The notes under the pieces: model-generated | Seen by the model: only the letters and a program-made list of their open reading frames with translations | Databases searched by the model: none | What the model was told of the DNA's origin: nothing | Source of the DNA: Modicisalibacter radicis | Lineage (GTDB): Bacteria; Pseudomonadota; Gammaproteobacteria; Pseudomonadales; Halomonadaceae | DNA: 64,000 bases | Assembly: GCF_900961225.1 (NCBI RefSeq) | Contig: NZ_CAAHFN010000051.1 | Location: 1-64,000 of the forward strand | Direction: 5' to 3' | Program-made: the position numbers and the translations under genes | In this document: positions 8,317 to 17,530 of the stretch, in pieces | Numbering within the stretch: position 1 is the stretch's first letter | How the letters are laid out: each line of letters opens with the position of its first letter

Positions 8317-8345
8317 TTGCCAAGGGTCGCGCAGCGCCGCACAAT
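8317..8345 (+). promoter_or_regulatory. Candidate mscK promoter
   Basis: TTGCCA (8317-8322) and CACAAT (8340-8345) are spaced by 17 bp. The predicted transcript would begin near 8352, about 30 bases upstream of the GTG at 8383. This supports the downstream start for mscK over the in-frame ATG at 8284. Confidence 0.4.
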
Positions 8346-8382
8346 CGCCACGGCGGACAATCGGCAGCAAAGGCGGACAAGC

Positions 8383-11300
8383 GTGGCGAACCAGCGGTGG
8401 TGGACGGGATGGTTGATGGCGATCGCCCTGATCGCCTTGTTCGGCGGGCCGGCGTGGGCACAGGACGACATCGACCTGCCCGAGCGGGAGGAGATCGCCC
8501 AGCGTCTGGAGACCCTCAAGGCGGTCGACAAGCCCGACAGCGGCGAGCAGGCGAGCCTGGACACCCTGCGTGCCGTGCTCGATATCCTCGACAAGCTGGA
8601 TGACCTCGCCCGGGAGCGCGCCGAGCTCGAGCGCCAGCTCGAGCAGGGGCCCCAGGAGCTCGAGCGGCTGCGACGTGCCGCCAATGCCGCCGAAGACACC
8701 GAGGTGCCCGGCGCCGCGGCCCTGGCGGAGATTCCCCGCGACGAACTCGAGGCCGACGTCGGCGAGATGCTCGACCGGTTGCAGAGCCTGCAGGACAGTC
8801 TCGCCGAGGCCAATTCACGCCTGGTTGCCGCCCAGACCCTGCCCGAACGCGCTCAGACGACGATCAGCGAGTCGCTGGAGCGAATCGAGGAACTGCGTCT
8901 CGCCCGCGACCAGCTGCCATCCGGCGAGGCGGGACTCGAAGCCTGGAAGGTACAGGCCGAGCTGCAGCTTGCCGAGCGCGAGCTGGCCTTCAAGCGTCGC
9001 CAGCTGGCGACCAACACCCGCCTTCACGAACTCGCCGAGCAGCGTCGCGACGTGCTGATACAGCAGCTCGACGCGCTACAGGATCGGCTCGACCTGCTGC
9101 AGGCGGTGCTCGACCAGCGGCGCCGCGAAAAGCTCGAGACGGCGATTACCGAAGCCGCCAGTCGCGACCCGCTGATCGCTGCCGGGCATCCGGTGGTGAC
9201 GCGCGCCCAGACGATCAACCGCGAGCTCAGTCAGTCGTTGATCGAGGCCATCAACCGCCATCACGGCTACGAGCGTGACGCCATCAAGGTGCGTACCCAA
9301 CTGGATCGGGTACGCCAGGTCCAGCGCACGCTCAACGAGCAGATCGAGGCGATTCGCGGCAGCCTGCTGCTGTCGCGCATCCTGCGCGAGCAACGCGGCT
9401 CGTTGCCCGCGATCGATGCCCACGAGGGGTTGCAGGAGGTGATCGCCGACGTGCGCCTCGAGCAGTTCGAGCTGGGCCGTCAGCGCGAGGCGTTGCGCGA
9501 CGTCGAAGCGCTCGCCGCTCAGCGTCTCGACGATGCCGGTGTCGAAGCCACCCCGGCGCTGCTCGATTCGCTGTCGCGTCTCTACCAGTCGCGCCGCGAC
9601 CTGGTCGATGAGCTCGAGCAGGAATATGGCGAGCTGCTGACCACGGCGATCGACCTGCAGCTGAACCAGCAGCAACTGCTGTCGATCAGCCGTTCGCTGC
9701 GCGCGACCATCGAAGAGCAGCTTTTCTGGGTGGCCAATCGCAGTCCGCTCGATCTCGGCTGGCTGCGCAAGCTGCCCGCCACGCTGGCCGCCAATGCCAG
9801 CCCTGCCGCCTGGCAGGAGCGCCTGGAGGCGTTCTGGCAGCCGCTTCAGGCCCGGGCCCTGTGGGCGCTGCCGGTGTGGGTGCTGGCGGGCACGCTGGTG
9901 TTGCGCCGACGGCGTATCAAGCAACGCCTGCTGGTGTTGCATGACGAGATCGGCCGGCTCAAGCGCGACACCCAGATGCATACCCCACGGGCGATCGCCA
10001 TGAACGCGCTGCTCGCCGCGCCCTGGCCGCTGGCCCTGGCCGGCGCCGGCCTGGCGCTGGCCGAGGGCGCCGAGAGGGCGGCGCAACTGCTGGGGCTGGC
10101 CCTGCTGCACCTGAGCCTGGCCTGGGGCGTGATCGAGCTGGCGCGGCGGTTGCTGGTCAGTGATGGGGTCGCGGTGCGTCATTTCCACTGGCCGGGCGGT
10201 TACGCGGCGTGCCTGCGTCGTCTGTTGTGGTGGCTGGGCGTCGCGCTGGTGCCGGTGCTGTTGATCGGCACCCTGGCCCGCGACAGCGGCCCGACACTGG
10301 CCGAGCAGCCGATCGCGCTGTTGCTGCTGCTGGCCGGGCTGCTGGCGATGAGCGTGCTGATCGCGCGGCTGATCCTGACCCATATACCGTTCTTCGGTAC
10401 CAAGGTGTTCCGGCTGCTGCTGGGGCTGTCGCTGTCGCTGGTGACCCTGGTGCTCGCCGGGCTGATCGTGATGGGCTACGAATACACGGCGCTTCAACTG
10501 GTCGGCCGCTTCGTGGTCAGCCTGTACATCCTGGGCGCCTGGATACTGGTCGAGGCCGCCGTGGTACGCGGCCTGGCGGTGGCGGCACGGCGCCTGGCCT
10601 ACCGGCGCGCGGTGGCACGCCGCCGTGCCCAGGCCCAGGAGGGCGCCGAGGGCGGGCTGGAGGTGATCGAGGAGCCGCCGCTGGATCTCGATCAGGTCAA
10701 TCAGCAGTCGTTGCGGCTCTCCAAGCTGATCCTGTTCCTGGGCTTCGCCCTGGTGCTGTATCTGGTCTGGTCCGACCTGCTGACGGCGCTGGCGTACCTC
10801 GACAACATCGCCGTCTGGACGACCGAGCAGGGCAGCGGCGAGGCGATCAGCCAGACGCCGATCACCATCGCCGATGTGCTGACCAGCCTGGTCACGATCA
10901 TCCTGACGTCGCTTATGGCGCGCAACCTGCCCGGCCTGCTCGAGGTGATGGTGCTCTCGAGGCTGTCGCTCAAGCAGGGCAGCGCCTATGCCATTTCGTC
11001 GCTGCTGTCCTACGTCATCGTCGGTACCGGCATCGTCGTTGCGCTGGGCACGCTGGGCGTGTCGTGGGACAAGCTGCAGTGGCTGGTGGCGGCGCTGGGC
11101 GTGGGCCTGGGCTTCGGCCTGCAGGAGATCTTCGCCAACTTCATCTCGGGGCTGATCATCCTCTTCGAACGCCCGATACGGATCGGCGACACCATCACGC
11201 TGGGCCAGTTGCACGGCACGGTCAGTCGCATCCGCATCCGCGCGACCACGGTCACCGATTTCGACCGCAAGGAGATCATCATCCCCAACAAGACCTTCGT

Positions 11301-11754
11301 CACCGACCAGCTGATCAACTGGTCGCTGTCGGACAACATCACCCGGGTGGTGCTGAATTACGGCGTGGCGCACGGCTCGGACCTGGATACGGTGCATCGG
11401 CTGCTGCGCGAGGTGGCGGCCGACAACAAGCGCGTGCTCAAGGATCCTGAGCCGCAGGTGCTGTGCACCAGTTACGGCTCGACGGCGTTCAACTTCGAAC
11501 TGCGCATCTTCGTCAACGATCTGCTCGATCGGCTCTATGCGGCCGACGAGATCAATCGTCGACTGGATGTGCTGTTCCGCGAGCACGGCATTCGCATCGC
11601 CTTCAATCAGATGGATGTCTGGCTGCACAACAGCGATGGCCAGGCGGCCCAGGTGATGTCGCAGCGCGCCGCCCACCCGCTGGGCGACAGCGCAAGGCCC
11701 CACGGCGGGCCGGCCGGGCGCGGGGAGTCCGATGGCGAGGACGGCGATAGCTGA
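8383..11754 (+). CDS. mscK: Mechanosensitive channel MscK/KefA family
   Basis: A 1123-residue mechanosensitive channel of the large MscS subclass (E. coli MscK is 1120). A signal peptide ends at about AWA|QD. A long periplasmic coiled-coil (MscS_porin) region runs to about residue 460, followed by the multi-helix membrane domain. The MscS pore and beta domain lie near residues 900-1080, with GLGFGLQEIFANF and FERPIRIGD as signatures, then PNKTFVTDQLINWS. GTG 8383 is chosen over ATG 8284 because it gives a clean signal peptide, AAAGG lies nine bases upstream, and a promoter-like pair sits between the two candidates. It releases solutes on hypo-osmotic shock, fitting for a halophile. Confidence 0.9.
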   Translation: MANQRWWTGWLMAIALIALFGGPAWAQDDIDLPEREEIAQRLETLKAVDKPDSGEQASLDTLRAVLDILDKLDDLARERAELERQLEQGPQELERLRRAANAAEDTEVPGAAALAEIPRDELEADVGEMLDRLQSLQDSLAEANSRLVAAQTLPERAQTTISESLERIEELRLARDQLPSGEAGLEAWKVQAELQLAERELAFKRRQLATNTRLHELAEQRRDVLIQQLDALQDRLDLLQAVLDQRRREKLETAITEAASRDPLIAAGHPVVTRAQTINRELSQSLIEAINRHHGYERDAIKVRTQLDRVRQVQRTLNEQIEAIRGSLLLSRILREQRGSLPAIDAHEGLQEVIADVRLEQFELGRQREALRDVEALAAQRLDDAGVEATPALLDSLSRLYQSRRDLVDELEQEYGELLTTAIDLQLNQQQLLSISRSLRATIEEQLFWVANRSPLDLGWLRKLPATLAANASPAAWQERLEAFWQPLQARALWALPVWVLAGTLVLRRRRIKQRLLVLHDEIGRLKRDTQMHTPRAIAMNALLAAPWPLALAGAGLALAEGAERAAQLLGLALLHLSLAWGVIELARRLLVSDGVAVRHFHWPGGYAACLRRLLWWLGVALVPVLLIGTLARDSGPTLAEQPIALLLLLAGLLAMSVLIARLILTHIPFFGTKVFRLLLGLSLSLVTLVLAGLIVMGYEYTALQLVGRFVVSLYILGAWILVEAAVVRGLAVAARRLAYRRAVARRRAQAQEGAEGGLEVIEEPPLDLDQVNQQSLRLSKLILFLGFALVLYLVWSDLLTALAYLDNIAVWTTEQGSGEAISQTPITIADVLTSLVTIILTSLMARNLPGLLEVMVLSRLSLKQGSAYAISSLLSYVIVGTGIVVALGTLGVSWDKLQWLVAALGVGLGFGLQEIFANFISGLIILFERPIRIGDTITLGQLHGTVSRIRIRATTVTDFDRKEIIIPNKTFVTDQLINWSLSDNITRVVLNYGVAHGSDLDTVHRLLREVAADNKRVLKDPEPQVLCTSYGSTAFNFELRIFVNDLLDRLYAADEINRRLDVLFREHGIRIAFNQMDVWLHNSDGQAAQVMSQRAAHPLGDSARPHGGPAGRGESDGEDGDS

Positions 11755-11763
11755 CCGCGTCGC

Positions 11764-12531
11764 CTAGTGTCGTCGTGCGTGGAGCAGGAATTCGCGGTTG
11801 CCGTCGCCGCCGCGGATCGGGCTCTCGCGCCAGGCTTCGACGGCAAAGCCCTGCTCGGCGCAGCAGGTGCGAAGGCGCGCCTCGACGCCGGCATAGAGAC
11901 GCGTATCGGTGACGATGCCGCGCGGGTCGACGTTGCCGGGGCCGACCTCGAACTGGGGCTTGACCAGCGACAACAGCTCGCCGCCGGTGGCCAGCAACTG
12001 CGCCAGCTGCGGCACGATCAGCGTCTGCGAGATGAACGAAACGTCCATGACCGCCACCGAGGGGCGCAACGGCGCGCAGTCGGCGATGGCGGCGAGCAGC
12101 CGCGCGTCGCCGGCCATCGCCCGGGCGTTGAGGCCTTCGATGCAGGTCACGCGCGCCGCGCCGCGCAGCGCCGGGTCGAGCTGGTCGTGGCCGACCTCGA
12201 CGCCGATCACGTGGGCCGCGCCGCGCGCCAGCGCGCAATCGGTGAAGCCGCCGGTGGACTGGCCGACATCGAGCACCAGTCGCCCGTCGAGCCGCAGATC
12301 GAGGGTGTCCAGCAGGGCCTCGAGCTTGAGCCCGGCGCGCGAGACGTAGCGCTCCTCGGCATCGGCGGCGACCACCAGGCGGCTGTCGTCGGGGAGCTTC
12401 TCGCCGGGCTTGGTCAGCGGCCGCCCCGGGGCGTCTTCGAGCGTCACCCGGCCGTGGCGAATGAGGCGCTGGGCGCGGGTGCGCGAGCGCGCCAGGCCAA
12501 GAGCCAGTAACAGCTGGTCGAGTCGCATCAT
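11764..12531 (-). CDS. tlyA: TlyA-family rRNA (cytidine-2'-O)-methyltransferase
   Basis: A 255-residue protein with an N-terminal S4 RNA-binding domain (LDQLLLALGLARSRTRAQRLI) and an FtsJ-type SAM methyltransferase domain. Motif I is VLDVGQSTGGFTDCAL and a later block is DVSFISQTLIVPQL; VKPQFEVG carries the conserved Lys of the K-D-K-E set. Members in actinobacteria methylate 16S/23S rRNA; 'haemolysin A' is a historical label. The stop lies ten bases from that of mscK (convergent genes, no clear terminator between them). Its start overlaps the end of the binding-protein gene on the same strand. Confidence 0.9.
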   Translation of the reverse strand: MMRLDQLLLALGLARSRTRAQRLIRHGRVTLEDAPGRPLTKPGEKLPDDSRLVVAADAEERYVSRAGLKLEALLDTLDLRLDGRLVLDVGQSTGGFTDCALARGAAHVIGVEVGHDQLDPALRGAARVTCIEGLNARAMAGDARLLAAIADCAPLRPSVAVMDVSFISQTLIVPQLAQLLATGGELLSLVKPQFEVGPGNVDPRGIVTDTRLYAGVEARLRTCCAEQGFAVEAWRESPIRGGDGNREFLLHARRH

Positions 12532-13694
12532 GGGGGAGTCTCGTCGAGTCGTGCGTCGTGTGGCGTGGCAGATGTATCGGCGGGCGCGGCCGCGCGCTGA
12601 AACTCGCGTGTCCAGCGGCTCAGCAGCGCTGCGCGCTTGAGGTCGTCGAGGGTCGCCAGCAGCCCCGGGCCGATGTCGATCGGACGCAGCGCCTCGCCCA
12701 GCCGTTCGCGCAGGGCGTTGGCGCTTCCCGGGCCATGCAGCGCCGGGTGGATCGTTCCCAGCGGGGTGAGCTCGCCGATCGCGCGTTGGCCATGCTCGCT
12801 CAACAGGTAGTCGAGGAAGCGGCGTGCGGCGTGCGGATGGCGGGCATCGCGCGCGACGAAGGCCAGCCGGTGGGTCACCAGCGCGTAGTCATCGGGCACC
12901 ACGACGTCGAGCTCGGGGTGCTCGCGCACGAACGCCCGGGCATAGCTGCCCAGCAGGTTGTAGCCGATCGCGTAGCGTCCCGCGGCAAGCCCTTCGAGCA
13001 TCTCGCGGGTGGTGCCGACCAGGGCGGCGTCGACCCGGCCGAGGGCGGCCACGAGCTCCCAGTAGCGCGGCGACAGGCGCGCCTCCTCGATGGCGTAGCT
13101 GTAGCCGGCGCCGCTGATGGCCGGGTCGTAGGTGACGACGCGCCCGTGCAGCGCCGCGGCATGCTGTTCGAGGCGTTCGACCAGTTCGGCGTGGCTGGCG
13201 ATCGCCCCGAAGCGTTCGGCGACCTCGCGCCGATAGACGATCACCACCGGCTCGAAGGTGACGGCGAACAGTTCATGGCGCCAGCGTGCCCAGGCCGGCC
13301 AGGCGCGTGCCGTATCGCTGTCGAGCGGCTGGGCGTAGCCGTCGTTGGCCAGCCGGTACTGCCAGGGCATTGCCGAGGACATCACCACGTCGGCGCGTTC
13401 AGCGTCGCGGCCATCGAGGAAGGTGCGGTACACAGCCAGGGTGGAGAGGTTGCGATAGTCGATCGCGATATCCGGATTGAGGCGCTGGAAATCCTCCAGT
13501 AGCGGGGCGATCAGCGGCGTATCGAGCGCGGCGTGGATGACCAGGCGTGAAGGTGTCCTCCCGCCGTTCGGAACCGGTCCATCGTGCAGGGCCGGATAGT
13601 GCAGTCGCGCCTGGGCGATGACCGCGGGGCTCGAAAAGGCCAGCACGAGGCCGGCCAGCAGCGCAACCAGGCGATTCGGGCGGGATGTCGTCAT
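12528..13694 (-). CDS. Periplasmic ABC-type (Fe3+-like) substrate-binding protein
   Basis: A 388-residue extracytoplasmic binding protein. A signal peptide (MTTSRPNRLVALLAGLVLAF..., cleavage near VIAQ) is followed by a type II periplasmic-binding fold of the AfuA/FbpA iron-binding-protein group (LVIHAALDTPLIAPLLEDF, DVVMSSAMPWQYRL). No permease or ATPase lies nearby. It overlaps the kinase gene upstream (ATGA) and the tlyA start downstream, so it belongs to the regulator operon. A plausible role is to present a ligand to the sensor kinase rather than to feed a transporter. The ligand may be a carboxylate or metal; nothing in the sequence decides this. Confidence 0.75.
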   Translation of the reverse strand: MTTSRPNRLVALLAGLVLAFSSPAVIAQARLHYPALHDGPVPNGGRTPSRLVIHAALDTPLIAPLLEDFQRLNPDIAIDYRNLSTLAVYRTFLDGRDAERADVVMSSAMPWQYRLANDGYAQPLDSDTARAWPAWARWRHELFAVTFEPVVIVYRREVAERFGAIASHAELVERLEQHAAALHGRVVTYDPAISGAGYSYAIEEARLSPRYWELVAALGRVDAALVGTTREMLEGLAAGRYAIGYNLLGSYARAFVREHPELDVVVPDDYALVTHRLAFVARDARHPHAARRFLDYLLSEHGQRAIGELTPLGTIHPALHGPGSANALRERLGEALRPIDIGPGLLATLDDLKRAALLSRWTREFQRAAAPADTSATPHDARLDETPP

Positions 13695-15058
13695 GCACGG
13701 TCTCCCAGGAAGGTCATGGTTACGCGCAGGCCGCCGGCGCGGGCTTCGTGCAGGGTCAGGCGAGCGGCATGGGCACGCGCGATGCCGTCGACGATCGCCA
13801 GCCCCAGCCCCGAACCATCGCCGCGGCCCTGCCCGCGATGGAAGGGGCGCAGCACCAGCAGCCGCCACTCGGCGGCGATCCCCGGACCGTCGTCCTCGAC
13901 CTCCAGGGTAGGGGGCATCGCCTTCACGCGGACGGTGACGTTCCGCGCCCCATAGCGCCGCGCGTTGTCGATCAGGTTGGCCAGCGCTTCCTCGAGCTGC
14001 CAGTCGATCCCCTCGATCATTACCGGCTCTTCGGGTGCCTCGATGCCCAGATCGACGGCGTCACGATAGCAGGCCTGCAATGCGCTGCGCGTGGCCTCGC
14101 GAGCGATCGCGCCCAACTCCAGGCGGCTCGGTTCGGGCCTGGCCTCGGGGTTGTTGAGCCGGGTCAGCGAGAGCAACTGCACGGCCAGCCGGGCGGTGCG
14201 TGAACTGGCCTCCTGGATGGTTTCCAGGGCGGCATGCCAGGCCCGGGGGTCGTCCTGGCGCAGTGCCAGCTCGGCGCGCGCCGAGATCCCGGCCAGCGGC
14301 GTGCGCAACTGGTGCGAGGCATCGCCGATGAAGCGCTCCTGGTTGGCACGCACGCGGCGCATCCGCGTCAGCAGTTCATTGAGGGTCTCGCGCAGTTCGG
14401 CCAGTTCGCGGGGTAGCTCGAGCGACAGCGGGGCGAGCGTGCGGGGGTCGCGCTCACGGATCGCCCGGCGCAGCCGGGTCAGCGGCGCCAGGGCGACGCG
14501 CACCGCCAGCAGTACCACCCCCGCGGCCAGCAGCGCCATGGCCGCGATACGCCCCAGGCTGCCCCGGAATAGCGCCTGGGTCAGCTGTTCCCGGCCTTCG
14601 CGGGTATGCGCAACGCGCACTTCGAAGCGCTCGCGCTGACTCCAGCCCTCGAGCTGCGAGGCGCGTACACCGACGCGCAGGGGCATCCCGCGCCAGTCGA
14701 CGTCGCTGTAGCGCAGGGGGCGGTCGGCGTCGCTCTGGCCGGCGGGAGCCGGCAACTCGGCGTTGCCGGTGACGAACTCGTCGCGGTCATTGTAGAGCGC
14801 GTAGAAGACCCGTTCCTCGGCGTCGGTGGCGAGCATCTCCAGGGCCGCCGGGGGAAGGTCCAGCCACAGTTGGTCGTCCTGCTTCTTGACCTGCTCGGCG
14901 ATCGACAGCGAGGCGGCCTCGAGCAGCCGGTCGAAGGCCCGGTCGGCGGTATCGCGCGCGCCCAGGTAGGCCTGGATGAGCATCAGCGCGCCGAGCCCCA
15001 GCAGCGGGAGCAGCAACCAGGCCATCAGCCGCCGGTAGAGGCTGCTCTCGCCCGTCAT
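13691..15058 (-). CDS. TctE-like sensor histidine kinase
   Basis: A 455-residue membrane histidine kinase. One membrane segment lies near residues 12-31, then a periplasmic sensor of about 135 residues, a second segment near 170-190, a HAMP-like linker, and the HisKA block ASHQLRTPLAG with phospho-accepting His249. The ATPase domain shows the N box (LIDNARRYG), G1 (DDGPGIA) and G2 (GSGLGLAIV). The C-terminus overlaps the binding-protein start and its N-terminus overlaps the response-regulator stop. By position it should control the divergent tctCBA genes, as TctDE does in other proteobacteria. Confidence 0.88.
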   Translation of the reverse strand: MTGESSLYRRLMAWLLLPLLGLGALMLIQAYLGARDTADRAFDRLLEAASLSIAEQVKKQDDQLWLDLPPAALEMLATDAEERVFYALYNDRDEFVTGNAELPAPAGQSDADRPLRYSDVDWRGMPLRVGVRASQLEGWSQRERFEVRVAHTREGREQLTQALFRGSLGRIAAMALLAAGVVLLAVRVALAPLTRLRRAIRERDPRTLAPLSLELPRELAELRETLNELLTRMRRVRANQERFIGDASHQLRTPLAGISARAELALRQDDPRAWHAALETIQEASSRTARLAVQLLSLTRLNNPEARPEPSRLELGAIAREATRSALQACYRDAVDLGIEAPEEPVMIEGIDWQLEEALANLIDNARRYGARNVTVRVKAMPPTLEVEDDGPGIAAEWRLLVLRPFHRGQGRGDGSGLGLAIVDGIARAHAARLTLHEARAGGLRVTMTFLGDRA

Positions 15059-15717
15059 GTCGGTGCCAGCAGATAGCCAAGACCGCGTACCGTGTGCAGG
15101 ATGACGTCGCTACCCGTCAGGCGTCGGCGCAGGCGGTGGACATAGACCTCGATGGCGTTGTCGCCGAGGGTCTCGCCGGCGAAGGCTTCACGGGCGAGTT
15201 GCTGGCGGTCGACCGGCTCGCCGGCGCGACGCATCAGGCAGCTCAACAGACGCTGTTCCCGCGGTGGCAGGCTGAGCGGTTCTCCGGCCAGGGTGAAGCG
15301 TTGTGCCAGACTGTCGAAGGCGAGGCTGCCGACCTGCAGGCGCGCGCCGGGCTTCTGGCGGCGCAGCAGCGCGCGAACCCGTGCCTCGAGCTCATCGAGC
15401 GCGAACGGCTTGGCCAGATAATCGTCGGCGCCCAGGTCGAGCCCGCGAACACGGTCCTCGACGGCGCCGCGGGCGGTGAGAATCAGCACCGGCGTCGCGC
15501 TATCGTGTCGGCGCAGGGCCGCGAGAATCTCGAGCCCGCTGCGTCCCGGCAGGTTCAGATCCAGCAGGATCAGTTCATGTCCATGGCTGGGGCCGGTCAG
15601 GCGCTGGTAGGCGGCCTCGCCATCGGCGATGGCGAGCACCGAGTAGCCTTCGAGGCGCAGTGCGTCCTGGAGCGTTTCGGCGAGCAGGGCATCGTCCTCG
15701 ACCAGTAACAGTTGCAT
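15055..15717 (-). CDS. TctD-like OmpR-family response regulator
   Basis: A 220-residue regulator with a receiver domain (MQLLLVEDDALLAETL; acceptor Asp53 in LILLDLNLPG; conserved Lys in YLAKPF) and a C-terminal winged helix (GDNAIEVYVHRLRRRL, VRGLGYLL). The start at 15717 overlaps the IclR stop by one base (TGATG); the open frame upstream of it has no homology. It is the cognate partner of the adjacent kinase. Confidence 0.9.
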   Translation of the reverse strand: MQLLLVEDDALLAETLQDALRLEGYSVLAIADGEAAYQRLTGPSHGHELILLDLNLPGRSGLEILAALRRHDSATPVLILTARGAVEDRVRGLDLGADDYLAKPFALDELEARVRALLRRQKPGARLQVGSLAFDSLAQRFTLAGEPLSLPPREQRLLSCLMRRAGEPVDRQQLAREAFAGETLGDNAIEVYVHRLRRRLTGSDVILHTVRGLGYLLAPT

Positions 15718-16337
15718 CAGCGGGTCTCCGGTGCGACGGCGGGGCGGCAGTCGGGGCCGTGTGTCAGTTCGCCGAGTGCGGCGGCAAGCTGCGTGTCGGC
15801 CACCGCTGGCTGCAGGCGGCCGACCGGGCCGGACAGTGACAGCCACAGGACGCGGGCTTCCGGCGTGGCCTCCAGCGGTCGACAGACCATGATACCGCCG
15901 ACGAAGTCCAGCGTCGGCACCCGCGGGTCGTTGAGCGGCCAGCGCTCGCCGGGGCGCAATTCGTGGCGCAGTGGCACGGTGGGCACCGCGACGAGCAGGC
16001 ATTCGGCCTGGCCGGCGACGATTTCCAGCAGGGCCGCGGTTTCGCCGCTGCGCTCGGCCAGCGCGTCGAGCGCCGGCTGGACCCAGGCCGCCAGCTGTCG
16101 GCCGGGCGGATGACGGCGTGCCAGGCGTACCGGGCTGTGGCCCAGCTGGTAGCGTCCGTCACGGCCGCGCTGAACGTAGCCATAGCGCTCCAGCGACCCC
16201 AGCAGGCGCAGTAGCGTGCTCTTGTAGAAGCCGGTGGCGATGGCCAGGTCGGCCAGCGTGAACCGTTCCTGAGGCGAATCGAAGACGTCGAGTATCGTCA
16301 ACGCCCGCTCCACTGCTTCGACCCGGTCCTGTGCCAT
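15717..16337 (-). CDS. IclR-family transcriptional regulator with a shortened effector domain
   Basis: A 206-residue regulator. The N-terminal winged helix is typical (VERALTILDVF, FTLADLAIATGFYKSTLLRLLGSLERYGYV). The effector domain is shorter than usual, since most IclR proteins have 240-270 residues. It is the first gene of a four-gene operon with the TctDE-like system and the binding protein, and is divergent from tctC with a 206-base gap. Likely a regulator of tctCBA and perhaps of its own operon. Confidence 0.85.
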   Translation of the reverse strand: MAQDRVEAVERALTILDVFDSPQERFTLADLAIATGFYKSTLLRLLGSLERYGYVQRGRDGRYQLGHSPVRLARRHPPGRQLAAWVQPALDALAERSGETAALLEIVAGQAECLLVAVPTVPLRHELRPGERWPLNDPRVPTLDFVGGIMVCRPLEATPEARVLWLSLSGPVGRLQPAVADTQLAAALGELTHGPDCRPAVAPETR

Positions 16338-16440
16338 GATTCTGCCTTCCTCGTCGTGCGCCGAAGGCGCGCTGCGTTGGGTTCAACTTTGGTATTAAGT
16401 GCCTGAATAGACATTGACTCGCGAAAGTCATCCGCCTAAT

Positions 16441-16483
16441 TTCCGTTCTAAGGAACGCCGTTCTTCCTTACAGAATTGTAAGG
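16441..16483. promoter_or_regulatory. Inverted repeats between iclR and tctC, candidate operators
   Basis: Two dyads stand about 22 bp apart. CGTTC-taag-GAACG covers 16444-16457, within a larger TTCC/GGAA dyad (16441-16455). CCTTACA-gaat-TGTAAGG covers 16466-16483 and is a perfect seven-base inverted repeat. They lie 60-100 bases before tctC, where the IclR or TctD-like regulator would be expected to bind. Which protein binds which dyad is not known. Confidence 0.4.
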
Positions 16484-16543
16484 TCGCCGGTTCGGTTCCT
16501 GCAAGCGATCCTTTCGCTCATTCTTTCCAAGGGGACTACAACA

Positions 16544-17530
16544 ATGTCGATGAGAACGCCTCTCAAGCTTCTTGCCGCCGCCTCGCTGACCCTGGTCAGC
16601 AGTATGACCATGGCCTTCGAGCCGACCGGCAAGGTCGACTGCCTGGCGCCGGCCGATCCGGGCGGTGGCTGGGACTTCACCTGCCGCAGCGTGGGCAACG
16701 TGCTCGAGGAGCTCGATCTGGTTCCGGGCAGCGTGCAGACCACCAACATGGCGGGTGCCGGTGGCGGCGTGGCCTACGCGCACACCGTCAGCAAGCGCTC
16801 GGACGACGAGCAGCTGCTGGTCGCGGCCTCGACCGCGACGACGACACGTCTGGCCCAGGGCCAGTTTCCGGGCATGAACGCCGATCAGGTCAACTGGCTG
16901 GGTGCCGTGGGTGCCGACTACGGCGTGATCGCGGTCGCCAAGGACTCCGAATACCAGGACCTGCCGGCGCTGATGGACGCGCTCAAGGAAGATCCCAAGT
17001 CGGTCAAGTTCGCCGGCGGTAGCGCCAACGGCGGCTGGGACCACCTCAAGGTCCTGATCACTGCCCAGAAGGCCGGCGTCGAGAACCTGCCCAGGATCAC
17101 CTATCTGTCCTACAACAACGGCGGCGAAGCCATGACCCAGGTGGTCGGCGGCCATGTCCAGGCCTTCACCGGCGATATCTCCGAGGCCCAGGGCTTCATG
17201 GAGTCCGGCGATCTGCGCATTCTCGCGGTGCTCGCCGACGAGCGTCTGCCGGGCAAGTTCTCCGACATCCCCACCGCCAAGGAACAGGGCATCGATGCGA
17301 TCGGCCCCAACTGGCGCGGCTTCTACATGCCGGGCGATGTCTCCGACGACGCCAAGCAGTACTGGGTGAACGCGCTCGATACGCTGTACAAGAGCGAAGA
17401 GTGGAAGTCGGTCATGCAGAAGAACGGCCTGATGCCGTTCCATCCGGACTCCGACAAGTTCGAGCAGTACGTCAAGAGTCAGATCGCCGACATCGAAACG
17501 CTTTCTAAAGAAATCGGGCTGATCAAGTAA
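16544..17530 (+). CDS. tctC: Tripartite tricarboxylate transporter substrate-binding protein TctC
   Basis: A 328-residue periplasmic binding protein. A signal peptide (about residues 1-24, ending MTMAF) precedes the Bug/TctC fold, with the ADPGGGWDFTCRSVG loop that contacts ligand carboxylates and the GAGGGVAY segment typical of the family. AAGGGG lies ten bases before the ATG. The stop overlaps the tctB start (TAATG). With TctB and TctA it imports a di- or tricarboxylate (citrate in the model system) using an ion gradient; the true substrate is not known here. Confidence 0.92.
   Translation: MSMRTPLKLLAAASLTLVSSMTMAFEPTGKVDCLAPADPGGGWDFTCRSVGNVLEELDLVPGSVQTTNMAGAGGGVAYAHTVSKRSDDEQLLVAASTATTTRLAQGQFPGMNADQVNWLGAVGADYGVIAVAKDSEYQDLPALMDALKEDPKSVKFAGGSANGGWDHLKVLITAQKAGVENLPRITYLSYNNGGEAMTQVVGGHVQAFTGDISEAQGFMESGDLRILAVLADERLPGKFSDIPTAKEQGIDAIGPNWRGFYMPGDVSDDAKQYWVNALDTLYKSEEWKSVMQKNGLMPFHPDSDKFEQYVKSQIADIETLSKEIGLIK

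Noticed and set aside
9076..11703. An 875-codon open frame opposite mscK
   Set aside because: Its translation is low-complexity (rich in Gln, His, Arg) and mirrors the channel gene; no start signal or domain supports it.
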